Part shown: one piece after another, positions 9,501-19,087 of the stretch
Layout of the letters: each line of letters opens with the position of its first letter
Numbering within the stretch: position 1 is the stretch's first letter
Virus record (IMG/VR): IMGVR_UViG_3300033153_008203
Coordinates: 62,001-126,000 of that record
DNA: 64,000 nucleotides
Strand: one strand, 5' to 3'
Source: a virus
Position numbers and translations under genes: made by a program
The notes under the pieces: model-generated
What the model was told of the DNA's origin: nothing
The model's input: only the letters and a program-made list of their open reading frames with translations
Database searches by the model: none

Positions 9501-9683
9501 GCCTATAGGCCTGCCTAAACTTTTGTTAAATTCAGACAACATTGATGATGCATCTAATAGCGCATCTTCTACAGAAAAGAATTTTCCGGATTGCTGGGCA
9601 TTATTTATCCTATCTGACACAGTATTTAACTGTATATCAAATAATTTTGATGGCTGTATTCTTGTATCTTTATTAAGCTCCAT
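6597..9683 (-). CDS. Large virion appendage protein with discoidin-like domain and repeated DY-G beta modules
   Basis: The preferred start is ATG at 9683 (MELNKD, 1028 residues), seven bases after GAGG. An ATG at 9701 would add six residues but lacks a good site. The N-terminus is helical. About residues 215-380 look like an F5/8 type C domain (TLDIVLELEEI, IDGSTWTAIETS, IKYLHIVLRQYDY). The C-terminal half holds at least four copies of a strand-turn-strand module of the form Y-x-[IV]-[DN]-Y-x-x-G followed by an aromatic strand. It overlaps the preceding gene by 11 bases. Probable structural appendage or baseplate periphery protein. Confidence 0.5.
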   Translation of the reverse strand: MELNKDTRIQPSKLFDIQLNTVSDRINNAQQSGKFFSVEDALLDASSMLSEFNKSLGRPIGKKKHVLAGALPDVDLYNENLTNILANLEILFESVDDLEQSIVSSFNYIVSESDRIAKEARQINSMLLDYGIYTDSVAAGITYYADSFNDVSKIESDISFLNATKASLNGSAGAITLAKNNEDSPIRRVSKVMINEASNGTPGNNHQIDANTNDNINKILDSNPDTWFEYEAVTNESTPRNEPVTLDIVLELEEISAVNNIIIDPNNFGTKNPVKIEVIETSIDGSTWTAIETSKFALDFLHEKKEDEFELSSKSSKHKGKGVFSFFPRSIKYLHIVLRQYDYYPIETSSGTKIRYAIGIKDIEIYSSTYEKESEIVSKRFYAPSEIKKVSLQSSEVKEKEAALATVTHFISPDDGITWHEIQPRNIQVAGKSEILNFNTVDEDSINTSAPVDFIRYKINLKRNDKEFSSVSSVLSSTTKELAETFNVSDKAPLLMTLSESPIPSAILVLDPIYGSVGNDSRKKTIGVSSGEASQQFSLPWSNFERNTEQIWVGGSIWNREADFESSTSTDTDYTIDYELGLLRFGDGTKGAVPISGSRIEINFKPERIWIEKDRISKINFDADADKANFAIYKIGEEKSVSGELLKKGATIHRLKNNNITVDSAFEFIDESSTTFQTKKTYIDGQSEIVDQGDYSINYRDGIMYSHKPADDVASSSISYLYTPRTKLDNNEWEFYSSVDGAGLKNQIQIATDSYTTALVSGETIDQDVKTVQLANSYVEPGSIAIKEEIHEVNNPNGKLTTEVAYVDGIAELTNLIQASDEDVPSSGSLNSNFQFKAFSTTGIELSSDPRPFFSNHAIFDPTKELTYPETPDATGEYSIDYENAQVYVYDIVPNSITVSYYYSETTFDMSGKYSVDYKNGILYSYEDIYQSTIIDYEFSNYEVAYNISRIISDENYYYDAERNSVVVSDNEVIETISKTRETSFKFILKVLYNYVDKEEGSLAELEPYYTPYVDGYAISIIDKDNII

Positions 9684-11589
9684 TTGCAAACCTCGTCTCA
9701 TCTTTTAATGCAACAAGCATCTTATACTCATCTACAGATGGTGTCACATTTGAATCAAGAACATTTCTTCTCATTAGCGCTACAAGATAGATCTCTGATC
9801 TGGCTACAGAAAAAGCTGGCCTATCTAAAGTAAACTCTATCATATTATTATTATCCATAAAGATAGTTGCCGCGCTATTAATATATATCTCTCTTTTTGG
9901 CTCATACGATATAGTATATGTTGCAGAAACATCAAACACTACACCATTAGGAGGGTAGTGCAAAAACGTTATCTTAGTACCGTTCTCATTAATCTCATAT
10001 ATATCAGATACTGATGCATCCTCTCCTTCTACTCTTCCAGTTAAAGCTGTTTGATTCTCACTAAAATACACTAAGACTGAAGCTGTCTTTGCACGAAATC
10101 TCAAGATTGCTTCTCTGGATTCCTTATTAATAACCAGATATTCTTTTCTGATTGTAGAAGTTGTATTCGGCAATATATTAAACGTTTCTGTATCTATGAG
10201 AATGTCCGATGAATCATAGTTTTGTTTTCTAATAGAATACTCTACGCTTCCTTTAGGCAATATCGATGTGCCTGAATCTATGTATGTATACTCTTCGTTT
10301 GTATCTAGTGCCATAAGCACCGGTGTATCAACCTTCAAAGGCTTAGATACATATATCCCAGTATCAGTATACATTGCATTTCCAATTCTAATATTATCTA
10401 GGCCTATAATATAGGCGTATCCAGACACTTGAACTTGCTCGGCTTCGCCAGGTATATTAAGCAACTCTATAATTGGTTGATTTGGATCTTGATTATATAG
10501 AGCAGATGACAATGTTGTAACATCTATCTCAGCATCTCTAACCTTAACATCATACAGTGTTGATGCATCACTTGTGTAATATGTTGTTTCTACATGTGTT
10601 TTTTGAAGCAACCCGATTATAATTTTTCTAGCTGTGATCTTAGAAAAAGATATTCTTTTGTGCTCGTCAATAAGTATAGGATCAGATGTTCCGCTGATTT
10701 CAACTAGCTCATCATTGCTATTTATATAGGAGATGTAGCTAATATAGAAATCGTTGTACAGGATCGGATCTAGCTCTATGTGTGATACCTCTCTTAATCC
10801 ATCCATCGTAACTGTTAATTCAACGCTTGCTCCTTCCGGTATGACTTTGTCTGCCATTATGGATGTTGCCCAATATGTTTCTGTCTCGTTGTCTGAAACA
10901 TTGCTTAACTTAAACTCAGGAAAATCAACGTTAAAATATTGCGCATCTGAATTTGTCGTATACTCTATGTCTACATTGGTTATCACATAGTTTTCAGATC
11001 TCTCATATGGTAGAGTCATTGCTTTTGATATTACGTCCACTGCAGCATCATAGTTTTGACCAAGAACAGTCTTAGACCTTCTCTCGTAAAAAAGCTCTGC
11101 TGCGACTTTGCCTTCTGATCTTGCTAGTCTAAGCTCATCCTGGTTAGAGAAATCATTGTACTGAACCACAGAAAATCCTAGACCACTGTTAGCAAGAACC
11201 TCATTCTTTCTTATGTCAACTGTAAGTGATCTTATTGACAAGTCGATATCTTTTATTAGCTTGTCTCTTATTATTGCTCTATGGGCATTTGCTGTATCTG
11301 CTATCAAAGATATTTCATTAAGCAACGTATCTATGTCATCAGAGAATCTATCAAGCATGAAATTAAAAGATTCTGAATCTATTGTCTCTCCCTTGTCTCC
11401 AAGGAATAGCTTTGAAATCGGAATAGGCTTTCCTTGTGACAGTATAGTTGTTAGCTCTTGCAGCTTAGCCCTATACTCTTCAACAGTCTTGATAGCGCCA
11501 CTATTACGTAACTCATTAAGCACAGACATTATCTGCTTGCCTTGTATTGCTGGGATACTCTGTATAAAACTATCTAGATATTTTGACAT
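9673..11589 (-). CDS. Virion appendage protein, third member of the discoidin-like trio
   Basis: A 638-residue protein with a helical N-terminus (residues about 1-190) and a central beta domain (about 215-370: ASVELTVTMDGLREVSHIEL, then ITARKIIIGLLQKT). That domain matches in outline the discoidin-like domains of the two genes transcribed after it. The C-terminal part contains a strand-rich segment ending in YTISYEPKREIYI, similar to the DY-G modules elsewhere. The upstream ribosome site is weak, and the ATG lies 3 bases after the previous stop, suggesting coupled translation. Confidence 0.45.
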   Translation of the reverse strand: MSKYLDSFIQSIPAIQGKQIMSVLNELRNSGAIKTVEEYRAKLQELTTILSQGKPIPISKLFLGDKGETIDSESFNFMLDRFSDDIDTLLNEISLIADTANAHRAIIRDKLIKDIDLSIRSLTVDIRKNEVLANSGLGFSVVQYNDFSNQDELRLARSEGKVAAELFYERRSKTVLGQNYDAAVDVISKAMTLPYERSENYVITNVDIEYTTNSDAQYFNVDFPEFKLSNVSDNETETYWATSIMADKVIPEGASVELTVTMDGLREVSHIELDPILYNDFYISYISYINSNDELVEISGTSDPILIDEHKRISFSKITARKIIIGLLQKTHVETTYYTSDASTLYDVKVRDAEIDVTTLSSALYNQDPNQPIIELLNIPGEAEQVQVSGYAYIIGLDNIRIGNAMYTDTGIYVSKPLKVDTPVLMALDTNEEYTYIDSGTSILPKGSVEYSIRKQNYDSSDILIDTETFNILPNTTSTIRKEYLVINKESREAILRFRAKTASVLVYFSENQTALTGRVEGEDASVSDIYEINENGTKITFLHYPPNGVVFDVSATYTISYEPKREIYINSAATIFMDNNNMIEFTLDRPAFSVARSEIYLVALMRRNVLDSNVTPSVDEYKMLVALKDETRFANGA

Positions 11590-11592
11590 AAT

Positions 11593-12537
11593 TTATATCT
11601 TATATGTTAGTGCTGTTGCAAACTGCCTAGTATATGCAGACAAGTCTGTGTACGTTAGTTCAGATGGAGCTACTATTTTAAATTTAACGGAAATAGATTG
11701 GTTTATAAGCATCTCTCCATTAAGTTGATCTGGCTCATGGCCTCCAACTACAGAGTCAATTGTTACTGGTATTGCATGTGTCTTATCACTGCCTTGAAGA
11801 CTTTTAAACTTTGTCCATGCAGACCTAGTTGACACAGATGAAATAATTGCTGTATTTTCTTCGTCATCAGAAACAGTATCTGCCGGCAAAAACTCTCCAG
11901 TTGGATCACTAACTATTATACTATTGTCTTCAACTTTTACTATGATTGACACTGCATAGCTTGGAGAACCTATAATGGTTGATCCTTCAGAAAATGCAGA
12001 CGCATCATCAACAGCCAAAACAGTATACTCGTCTGAAAATACTCCAAGATAATTCTGGTTTACGTAGACTCCTGCATCAGTTACGGATGACACTACAGCT
12101 GTGCCTGTGCCACCATTAGATACTGTCTCACCATCTTGAAAGGTTCCAGAAATTACAGTAACACATAGTGTTACATCGTCTGTGTCTATTGCAGATAGAG
12201 TTGCTGTTGCTCCAGAGGTTACTCCAGTTACCGTGTCATCAATGTTAAAATTAGCGATAATATTAACATGCAAAGATACGATAGAATCACTTCCCCATTC
12301 TAAAAGTTCTGCTAAATCTTTTTCTCTTGTAGATCCGCCAGTATACGAAGAATCATACTTTGCCGTATAAAAACCTACATTATATATCTTAGATGTGTTT
12401 GTATGCCTGATAAACAGTTGCGTCTCTAAAGACTCTGCTGTAGGACTTATGCCTTCACCAGCTACTTCCTCGTATACCACATCATCAGAAATCTGATATC
12501 CATTATGTGTATCCGACCATATAATTTCTACTGCCAT
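11593..12537 (-). CDS. Putative baseplate/tail appendage protein with TSGATA-type inserts
   Basis: A 314-residue protein. The ends (about 1-90 and 235-314) look like one compact domain. The middle (about 95-235) is made of beta repeats containing VTGVTSGATATLSAID, VSNGGTGTAVVSSV and VSDDEENTAIISSV; units of this kind recur in many phage tail proteins. The middle part looks like an insertion into the host domain. It begins with an ATG after AGGAGATAGT. Its place between adhesin genes suggests an adaptor or appendage protein. No precise function is recognised. Confidence 0.45.
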   Translation of the reverse strand: MAVEIIWSDTHNGYQISDDVVYEEVAGEGISPTAESLETQLFIRHTNTSKIYNVGFYTAKYDSSYTGGSTREKDLAELLEWGSDSIVSLHVNIIANFNIDDTVTGVTSGATATLSAIDTDDVTLCVTVISGTFQDGETVSNGGTGTAVVSSVTDAGVYVNQNYLGVFSDEYTVLAVDDASAFSEGSTIIGSPSYAVSIIVKVEDNSIIVSDPTGEFLPADTVSDDEENTAIISSVSTRSAWTKFKSLQGSDKTHAIPVTIDSVVGGHEPDQLNGEMLINQSISVKFKIVAPSELTYTDLSAYTRQFATALTYKI

Positions 12538-12546
12538 ACTATCTCC

Positions 12547-14652
12547 TTATGCAAATGGAATTGCGCTCCACGTTTCTGATTTAGGATATGCCACACTACC
12601 ATTTGTCGCTGTGACATAAACATAATAAGTTCTATTGTTTATAAGAGAATCTACAGTATAACTCTCTGCTGAGATAGGACTAACATTGTGCTTAGTAAAT
12701 GTGCCGTTACGTGAGCTACCAACATATACATCATATGTATAGCTTGCTCCTAAATCACTCCACGATAAGTCTATAACCGTATCTCCTGGTATAAATGATA
12801 ACACATCTACCACATTTCCATAGTACCTCACAGCGACATATGTTCCTAGAGCTACATGTCTTTCTGCTATTTTTTGAACTTCTTCTTTTTCAAATGCTCC
12901 ACCATAATCAGTTAGTATTGTATGTGGCAGCTTTACAAGAACCATTGAACTAGTGTTGTGAGGTTGTCCATCCCAATGTCCAATGTCCTCAAACCATTTT
13001 ATCTCTGGATGATCTTCAGCAGCGTGCTCTATATCGTAATCTTCTCTCAATCCTCCGCCTTTCAATCTAATATCTACAGAAGAGAGATCGTCATTTTTAT
13101 ATGCATCTGTCGTACTTACTTCTCCAAGAAGAAGATAATGCGTAGATTGAGTGTCTTCTCCAGCAGTAGTGTATCTCTCTATGAAGTTATCAGTTCCTTT
13201 ATCATAGTCTAATATTCCTTCTATGGATGTAGCAAGATCTATGTTCCCGTCTCCACCTCTTTGGCTGCAATAAACTATTTTTCCAATATCATCTACCTTA
13301 ACGTAATACAGCGCTCTTTCTCTATCTGGATTTGTAGGACCCTCTGGAATAATATAAAACATATACTTATAGTCAGAAGAGCCAAAGTTGCTAATCGGAT
13401 TAATATTTAAACTAGTCATTGCATAACTGTCTTCTGTATAGTAATATGTAGCTATTACTTTGTAACTAAACTTAAGCTGAGCGTTTAGTTTTATAAAGCC
13501 GCCCTTCTCATCAAAGCTATGTATAAGAGCATTGTCCCACTCTACATTATGCGCACCTTCAGAGTCCATAAATTGGGCCCCATCTTTTGATGCTATGGTT
13601 GACGTAGCATAGATTATATTATCATTTTCATCTTTTACTACTATGTCTACGTGTAGACTTTCACCTGAATGTATCCTTAAATTATTATCTGGCGTCTTAA
13701 TTACTCCACCTACAAGTATGTCGCACTCTTGCTCTGCTACGAATCTATATGGCTCATAAGGACTGAACAACTGATCAGAAAACTCTGGAACATTATACCT
13801 ATATAAGGTTCCGCCTATGTTTTTTATGAAGTCTCCATTTGCTGCTCTTACAAACCATATTCTATCTAATGCTTCAGCCTTCGGATACAATAAACTAATC
13901 GCTGATCCAGATTCATACTTTATAGCATAGCTTGCAGTTCCTGGTAGCGTTAAAGAGTATCCGCCGGTTGTGTCGTAGTTTAGTATGTATTTTTTTACAC
14001 CTGGTTTTAGGTTTCCAAAAGTATCTATATCATCAAACCCAGCTTCACTATATATCTCTTCTGAATTAAGCATTACGTCAACACTTGTAGAGTCGTCTAG
14101 AATATATCTAGCATAGTATAACTCTAGCTCACCTGACACTTCATCATACGTATTCCTTAAGTTAGTATATAAAGAGTCTAAGCTTAGGTCTTTTGAAAAT
14201 AAATTAGCATTTACCGGGACATAATTCTTGTCTAAAATATCACAGTCAACTACTTCTGAACCGTTATATGACCCTGGAACCTTGTGTACAAAGTACAACG
14301 GTTCTGCTGGCTTTGTTGGGTTAGAGTCAGTAAAAATATCAGAGACAAGAAACATCGTAGATATAATGTCGTCATATGTTGGACCTGAAAACACGATGTT
14401 TAATGTTGATATTGATCTTGATAAAGAGTTCTCGCTCATAAGATAGCTCTTATCTATAATAGATATATTATCTGCGATATCTTTTGCAGGTATATACAAG
14501 TACGATATCGGTATATCTGAGCCATCAATATTATTACTGACCCTTATATCAGATATATCTTTCCTTATGAGTTGACGAGTATCTATATCGTCAATCCTTT
14601 CTATTCCAGAGATATCAAATGAACTATTAAGTGTAGATATATTTATATGCAT
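12547..14652 (-). CDS. Large tail/appendage protein with C-terminal fibronectin type III domain
   Basis: A 701-residue beta-rich protein. The last about 85 residues form a recognisable fibronectin type III module: DTVIDLSWSDLG, YDVYVGSS, SYTVDSLINNRTYYVYVTAT. FnIII modules are common on phage surface proteins and are thought to give weak carbohydrate or cell-surface contact. The body shows no domain I can name. It lies in the adhesin block between a Gly-rich fibre and a TSGATA-repeat protein. The ribosome binding site is weaker than those of its neighbours. Confidence 0.55.
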   Translation of the reverse strand: MHINISTLNSSFDISGIERIDDIDTRQLIRKDISDIRVSNNIDGSDIPISYLYIPAKDIADNISIIDKSYLMSENSLSRSISTLNIVFSGPTYDDIISTMFLVSDIFTDSNPTKPAEPLYFVHKVPGSYNGSEVVDCDILDKNYVPVNANLFSKDLSLDSLYTNLRNTYDEVSGELELYYARYILDDSTSVDVMLNSEEIYSEAGFDDIDTFGNLKPGVKKYILNYDTTGGYSLTLPGTASYAIKYESGSAISLLYPKAEALDRIWFVRAANGDFIKNIGGTLYRYNVPEFSDQLFSPYEPYRFVAEQECDILVGGVIKTPDNNLRIHSGESLHVDIVVKDENDNIIYATSTIASKDGAQFMDSEGAHNVEWDNALIHSFDEKGGFIKLNAQLKFSYKVIATYYYTEDSYAMTSLNINPISNFGSSDYKYMFYIIPEGPTNPDRERALYYVKVDDIGKIVYCSQRGGDGNIDLATSIEGILDYDKGTDNFIERYTTAGEDTQSTHYLLLGEVSTTDAYKNDDLSSVDIRLKGGGLREDYDIEHAAEDHPEIKWFEDIGHWDGQPHNTSSMVLVKLPHTILTDYGGAFEKEEVQKIAERHVALGTYVAVRYYGNVVDVLSFIPGDTVIDLSWSDLGASYTYDVYVGSSRNGTFTKHNVSPISAESYTVDSLINNRTYYVYVTATNGSVAYPKSETWSAIPFA

Positions 14653-14673
14653 TATATATGTTCCGTATTCTTA

Positions 14674-17073
14674 TTATAGTAAGATAGTCTTGTATAGTCC
14701 TTCCCCACCATCTCCTCCACCATAGTCTCCTGACACAGGAGTAGAAGTGCCGCCAGCTCCACCAGTAACATCTATTGTCGATCCTGCAGTGTCAATGCTA
14801 TTCCCTATCAACACTACGCCTCCACCTCCACCTGCACCTGTTCCACCTACTTGTGAAGATGCATCTCTTCCATCCTCACCACTTACATCGATACTTCCTT
14901 CTATTATAATATTGCTAGCTTTTATTAGTACGAGTGCACCGCCTCTTTCACCCCAGTAAAAAGATGAAGCCTTAGATGCATTACCGCCTCCTCCAGCTCC
15001 ACCTATAAAATGCAAAAATGGGTCGTCCTGAAATAGGTTTTGAGTTCCTATCGAAAAAGTATCGCCAGGATTTCCATTTCCACTAGTACTTCTATTGCCG
15101 CCACTAACCGTATCACTTGTAGTGTAGTCGGGGCTCGCATAATCTAATATATTAATAGTGGAGGATGCTCCAGAAGAGCCATTATTAATTCCACCTTGTG
15201 TCCTTCCTGCACCACCACCAGATCCACCAAGTTGGCCATAAGCAGCACCTTGAGTGTTGCTATAGCCTCCTCGTGATCCTACTCCAGACCCATCAATAGA
15301 ACCTCCTGATTTAAGCCAAAATGTGCCACGACATAGAATAACTATAAAACCATATGTGCCTTTTCCGCTTGGATGATTAACAATATCATTAGGCACGGTT
15401 ATACTTCCTCCGCTTTCTATTGTTAAGTTGTTATACATAGCCCAACCACCAAAACTCTGTGCGGATGAAATTGTAGTGTTAGCCACACCATGACCTAACC
15501 AGTAAGTCATCTTATAGTCATAGTATTGGTTTGACGAAGTTGTTGAATGACTGTGGAGCGATGTTGTACCTGCTCCAACCAGCTCATTTAGTTGGTCCCC
15601 TGTTGCTGTTATAACTGTGCCGCTATTAAGACTTTTATTTGTTAACGTCTGAGTATCACTAGTTCCAACTATTGTTCCTGATGGTGCATGCTGACCATCT
15701 AATGTATCTGCATCTAAACCATTACCAGACCCGGTATTCAATACTGCATTAGGAAACTTATCGCCAGCACTAAGAGGATAAAGGTTTCCATCCGTTGCTA
15801 CTGATGATGCAGGGATATCGCTTGTACCATCATTTGCGTCGGTTACATATTGTGCCTGCTTACCAGTCAATGCATCTGGAATAGAGTTAAGACCAAGTGT
15901 CTCATATACTGTATCACCTGAATCTCTGAAGACTATCTCACCAGAAAGAGCCTTAATCATTATGTCTGGACCACCAGCATCATATATAAGAGGCTCTACC
16001 AATGTTTTGTTTTGAAGTGTCTGTTCGTCATCTACACCAACTATGGCGCTAATCACTCCGTGTGCAACAGCCGCATCTGATCCAAGTAAATCAGTATGAC
16101 TTAAGAATTCGCTTAGATTATCATTGTGCTTGTGAGACATTAGATAGTTTCTCAAGTACTCTAGTGTCTTAGAGACTCTAGTTCCTGCACAGATAACAGA
16201 ATACCTGTTTGGCTCTGATGCAGATATTGCTAGATCTACGCCTTCGACATAGAATGTTGCCAATGATGATCCTGGCGCTCCTATCTTCTTAAACGTCAGA
16301 CCTTCAATTATACTGTTTGCTCTTTGTCCTCCGCCTCCAACATGATCCCATACATATATGTACCCTGCTGGAATCTCTGCATTATCTAAAAGAGAATCAA
16401 GTTCTCCTGGAATTAATAGTTGTTGTCCATAATTTTTACTTGGCCCATCTCCGTTAACAGTTGGCAATGTTATCTGGCTACCATCACCACTAACAATTAC
16501 TGTACATCTTACTGTTTGTGCTGGGTCTGGCATTACATTGTATGTGGCACCTGAATAAGAATCTGCGACAGTCGTATAGTCGTAGGATGCTGTATGATCT
16601 GAGCCTGTAAGAGAGAACGTATGGACTAATCCATTTGCCTCTATAAAATAATCCCCGGTAGCGACTACGAGACCTAATGTAGTTACAAGCGTATCAAATA
16701 CTCCAGTAGGATTAGCGAATACAATTTCAGCTTTTACAGCAGGATTGTCTGGAGCATTATTCAAAGCAAATATCTTTTTACCTTCTGGTACTGCTTCACC
16801 GGTAACAGATAGCTCATTGCCACCTAAAGAGTTAGGATTAAGACTAGACATGCTCCCTATTGCTCTTGCTATATTAGCAATGTGATTTGGATCAGAATCT
16901 AATGGTCCTCCAGTTTCAGAGCTTTGATTCCATACGTCTCCAATTGCTCTTTCAATAACATTCATGGCATTGGCAACCTGATCAAACGAGCTCTCTATTT
17001 TATTTGATGTTGGAGATTCACCGTCCTCAAACGTTATGTTTATCGGTGTCAACTCTTTTAATTTATCTGACAT
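14674..17073 (-). CDS. Tail fibre with glycine-rich C-terminal tip
   Basis: A 799-residue protein. The N-terminal part resembles a baseplate-attached fibre base. The middle has fibre-type repeats (TNKSLNSGTVITATGDQL; VDDEQTLQNKTLVEPLIYDAGG). The last roughly 250 residues alternate strands with long glycine runs (GGSGGGAGRTQGG, GGAGGGGNASK, GGTGAGGGGGVVLIGN). This pattern is found in phage adhesin tips, where polyglycine stretches pack as a sandwich and the loops between them bind receptor. Receptor recognition is therefore the likely role. The start follows AGGAG closely. Confidence 0.65.
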   Translation of the reverse strand: MSDKLKELTPINITFEDGESPTSNKIESSFDQVANAMNVIERAIGDVWNQSSETGGPLDSDPNHIANIARAIGSMSSLNPNSLGGNELSVTGEAVPEGKKIFALNNAPDNPAVKAEIVFANPTGVFDTLVTTLGLVVATGDYFIEANGLVHTFSLTGSDHTASYDYTTVADSYSGATYNVMPDPAQTVRCTVIVSGDGSQITLPTVNGDGPSKNYGQQLLIPGELDSLLDNAEIPAGYIYVWDHVGGGGQRANSIIEGLTFKKIGAPGSSLATFYVEGVDLAISASEPNRYSVICAGTRVSKTLEYLRNYLMSHKHNDNLSEFLSHTDLLGSDAAVAHGVISAIVGVDDEQTLQNKTLVEPLIYDAGGPDIMIKALSGEIVFRDSGDTVYETLGLNSIPDALTGKQAQYVTDANDGTSDIPASSVATDGNLYPLSAGDKFPNAVLNTGSGNGLDADTLDGQHAPSGTIVGTSDTQTLTNKSLNSGTVITATGDQLNELVGAGTTSLHSHSTTSSNQYYDYKMTYWLGHGVANTTISSAQSFGGWAMYNNLTIESGGSITVPNDIVNHPSGKGTYGFIVILCRGTFWLKSGGSIDGSGVGSRGGYSNTQGAAYGQLGGSGGGAGRTQGGINNGSSGASSTINILDYASPDYTTSDTVSGGNRSTSGNGNPGDTFSIGTQNLFQDDPFLHFIGGAGGGGNASKASSFYWGERGGALVLIKASNIIIEGSIDVSGEDGRDASSQVGGTGAGGGGGVVLIGNSIDTAGSTIDVTGGAGGTSTPVSGDYGGGDGGEGLYKTILL

Positions 17074-17083
17074 TATTTTCTCC

Positions 17084-19087
17084 TTACACGTTTATGTAGA
17101 ATTGACTTCCTATCTGAGAACTCTCAATAGGATTGATAGTCAAGAACGTTCCAGTTCCTATGCTTGATGCAGCAAATGTATGCTCATCAGCCAACCTAAA
17201 ACCATAATACACATAGTTGTTCAAATGATCTACAAATGTTCCTGTTAAGTGTAGAGGCATCTGAACTTTAATTCCAACAGGTATTGCTTGTACCGTTGAC
17301 CTGTGCAATTCATTCTTACCTGTTATACTTATATCAATAAGTTTTCCAGTAGTGACCCTATATCCTAGGACATCTCCTCCAATTGGATCTAATTCAACAG
17401 GATACGTCAATGTATCGCCTGCAACTGTTGTTGGTCTTAAAGGAATATTCCCGCCAGTCTTAAAGTAATACTCATGCAACGGGTTATCTAATGCAGCTCT
17501 CGGGCTTCCAGCCTCTAGCCAATCTTGATACTTGTTTGGATCAACTGCATCGGGATCATAAGTGTAAACCATTACAAGCCTAGTACCACCTATTCCTGAG
17601 TCTTGCGTTTTTATTTGAAACAAGCTTACGTCTTCAGAACCAACAACACCATATACAGACTCGTCAAGAAACAGCTGCTTCTGATCTCCTGACAAGTTAG
17701 TAGTCTCCTGACTAACAGAATCCAAAGATGAGGATGACCCAGCAATTGCATATGCGTATCCATTAAAATCTGTTATTGAAGTAACAGGTCCGCTCTGTCC
17801 ATTTAGATTGCCGAAGTCTCCAGATGCAATATCAAATGTTATCTCCACATCTGATATAGGCTGATTACTTATATTGAAAGCTCTAGCAGTTATCGTTGCA
17901 TAATCTCCGCCTATATACATTGGACCGTATAGCCCTACACCTAATGACGGCTTATTAACTGTTACCTCTATTCTTGCTAAAAAGTTGTCTCGCTCTGATA
18001 GCAACAGGAACCCTCTATTAGTTCCAAGCCTTAATGGGTTAACATCTATATCAGAAAGCTTATCATCAGAACTAGATACAGGCTCGTACTCTATTCTTGC
18101 CGTCTTTTCATACGTTATGTATATCTTGCTTAAAAGAGGAGGAATAGCTCCATAATTATCTTCATCTCCGAAAAAGACGAAACCAGTATCGTAGTCAAGT
18201 TCAACTGACTTTTCACCAGGTGCCACATCCTCTATATTGCTAACTACTGTCCACTCTTCAAAGCTGTTATCAGATGTATTCAATACGTATATTTTTGCGC
18301 TATCCTTATTTAAAGGAAACAGCCCTGTTGTAAATATTAAATCTGGCTTTTCAGAACTTTCACCTATCAGTTCACATGACAAAACATCATCAAGAGTTGG
18401 GCTTCCAGAAGATGTTCCAACCCTTTCAATAAAGATCTTATTAAAGATAAACTTACTGTTGTCTCTGTCTATAATAAACTCGTTCTTTAATGTGTCTACA
18501 TTTGCCCATATAATGTCGCCATTTGAGTCTTCAGTTGACAACACTTCTCCATCTTGGATCAGCCCAGAAAAAGTATTCCTTTGTCTGATTCTCGTATCAA
18601 TTGAATGTATTCCTTCTACATCGCTTCTCATGTATACGTTTGCAGATACAGGTATAAAATCTTTTAGCTTAAGCTCATAGTTGTACACGTTTACGGTATT
18701 GCCATTTACATCTTCTGATTCTGACAACTTATCATTAATAGACTCGTGACTATACAAGTACCTTTCATTGTAATGCCTATAATAGTGTCCGTGATGGATT
18801 AACGGATTCCATTCGTAATTATTATTTACTCTTCTAAGCTCAACTCCATTGAACTTTAAGTCATCTCCATGGCCTATTCCAGACTGGAATCTGTCATAGT
18901 TGATTCCTCCTCTAGATGGATCCCATAGAACAGGAAAATAAGATGCCGCTTTTTCTTCGTCTCCACTAGGCCACACTCTTTCGTCCCAGTTGAATCCGCC
19001 TATTTCGCTTATATCAGCATACGGTGACAACTTTCCAGAATTAACTATAACCTGTCTTGTGTCAATGGTGATTGATCCTATTGCCAT
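17084..19087 (-). CDS. Baseplate/appendage structural protein with Ig-like domain
   Basis: A 667-residue protein. Around residues 390-470 the stretch ITARAFNISNQPISDVEITFDIASG resembles a bacterial Ig-like (Big/invasin-type) domain. Upstream, VELDYDTGFVFFGDEDN matches the DY-G module shared by several virion proteins here. The N-terminal region (WDPSRGGINYDRFQSG, YEWNPLIHHGHYYRHYN) is aromatic-rich and not recognised. Start overlaps the previous stop as TAATG. Its position next to the baseplate genes suggests a link between baseplate and fibres. Confidence 0.5.
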   Translation of the reverse strand: MAIGSITIDTRQVIVNSGKLSPYADISEIGGFNWDERVWPSGDEEKAASYFPVLWDPSRGGINYDRFQSGIGHGDDLKFNGVELRRVNNNYEWNPLIHHGHYYRHYNERYLYSHESINDKLSESEDVNGNTVNVYNYELKLKDFIPVSANVYMRSDVEGIHSIDTRIRQRNTFSGLIQDGEVLSTEDSNGDIIWANVDTLKNEFIIDRDNSKFIFNKIFIERVGTSSGSPTLDDVLSCELIGESSEKPDLIFTTGLFPLNKDSAKIYVLNTSDNSFEEWTVVSNIEDVAPGEKSVELDYDTGFVFFGDEDNYGAIPPLLSKIYITYEKTARIEYEPVSSSDDKLSDIDVNPLRLGTNRGFLLLSERDNFLARIEVTVNKPSLGVGLYGPMYIGGDYATITARAFNISNQPISDVEITFDIASGDFGNLNGQSGPVTSITDFNGYAYAIAGSSSSLDSVSQETTNLSGDQKQLFLDESVYGVVGSEDVSLFQIKTQDSGIGGTRLVMVYTYDPDAVDPNKYQDWLEAGSPRAALDNPLHEYYFKTGGNIPLRPTTVAGDTLTYPVELDPIGGDVLGYRVTTGKLIDISITGKNELHRSTVQAIPVGIKVQMPLHLTGTFVDHLNNYVYYGFRLADEHTFAASSIGTGTFLTINPIESSQIGSQFYINV

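Noticed and set aside
11213-11728. Plus-strand open frame of 171 codons
   Set aside because: Antisense to a well-supported appendage gene and crossing its boundary; Ser/Leu-rich shadow composition.
14700-15320. Collagen-like fibre
   Set aside because: Glycine runs do not follow a G-x-y triplet rhythm; the polyglycine-tip type fits better.
18237-18680. Plus-strand open frame of 147 codons
   Set aside because: Antisense to the 667-residue baseplate protein; no independent coding signs.
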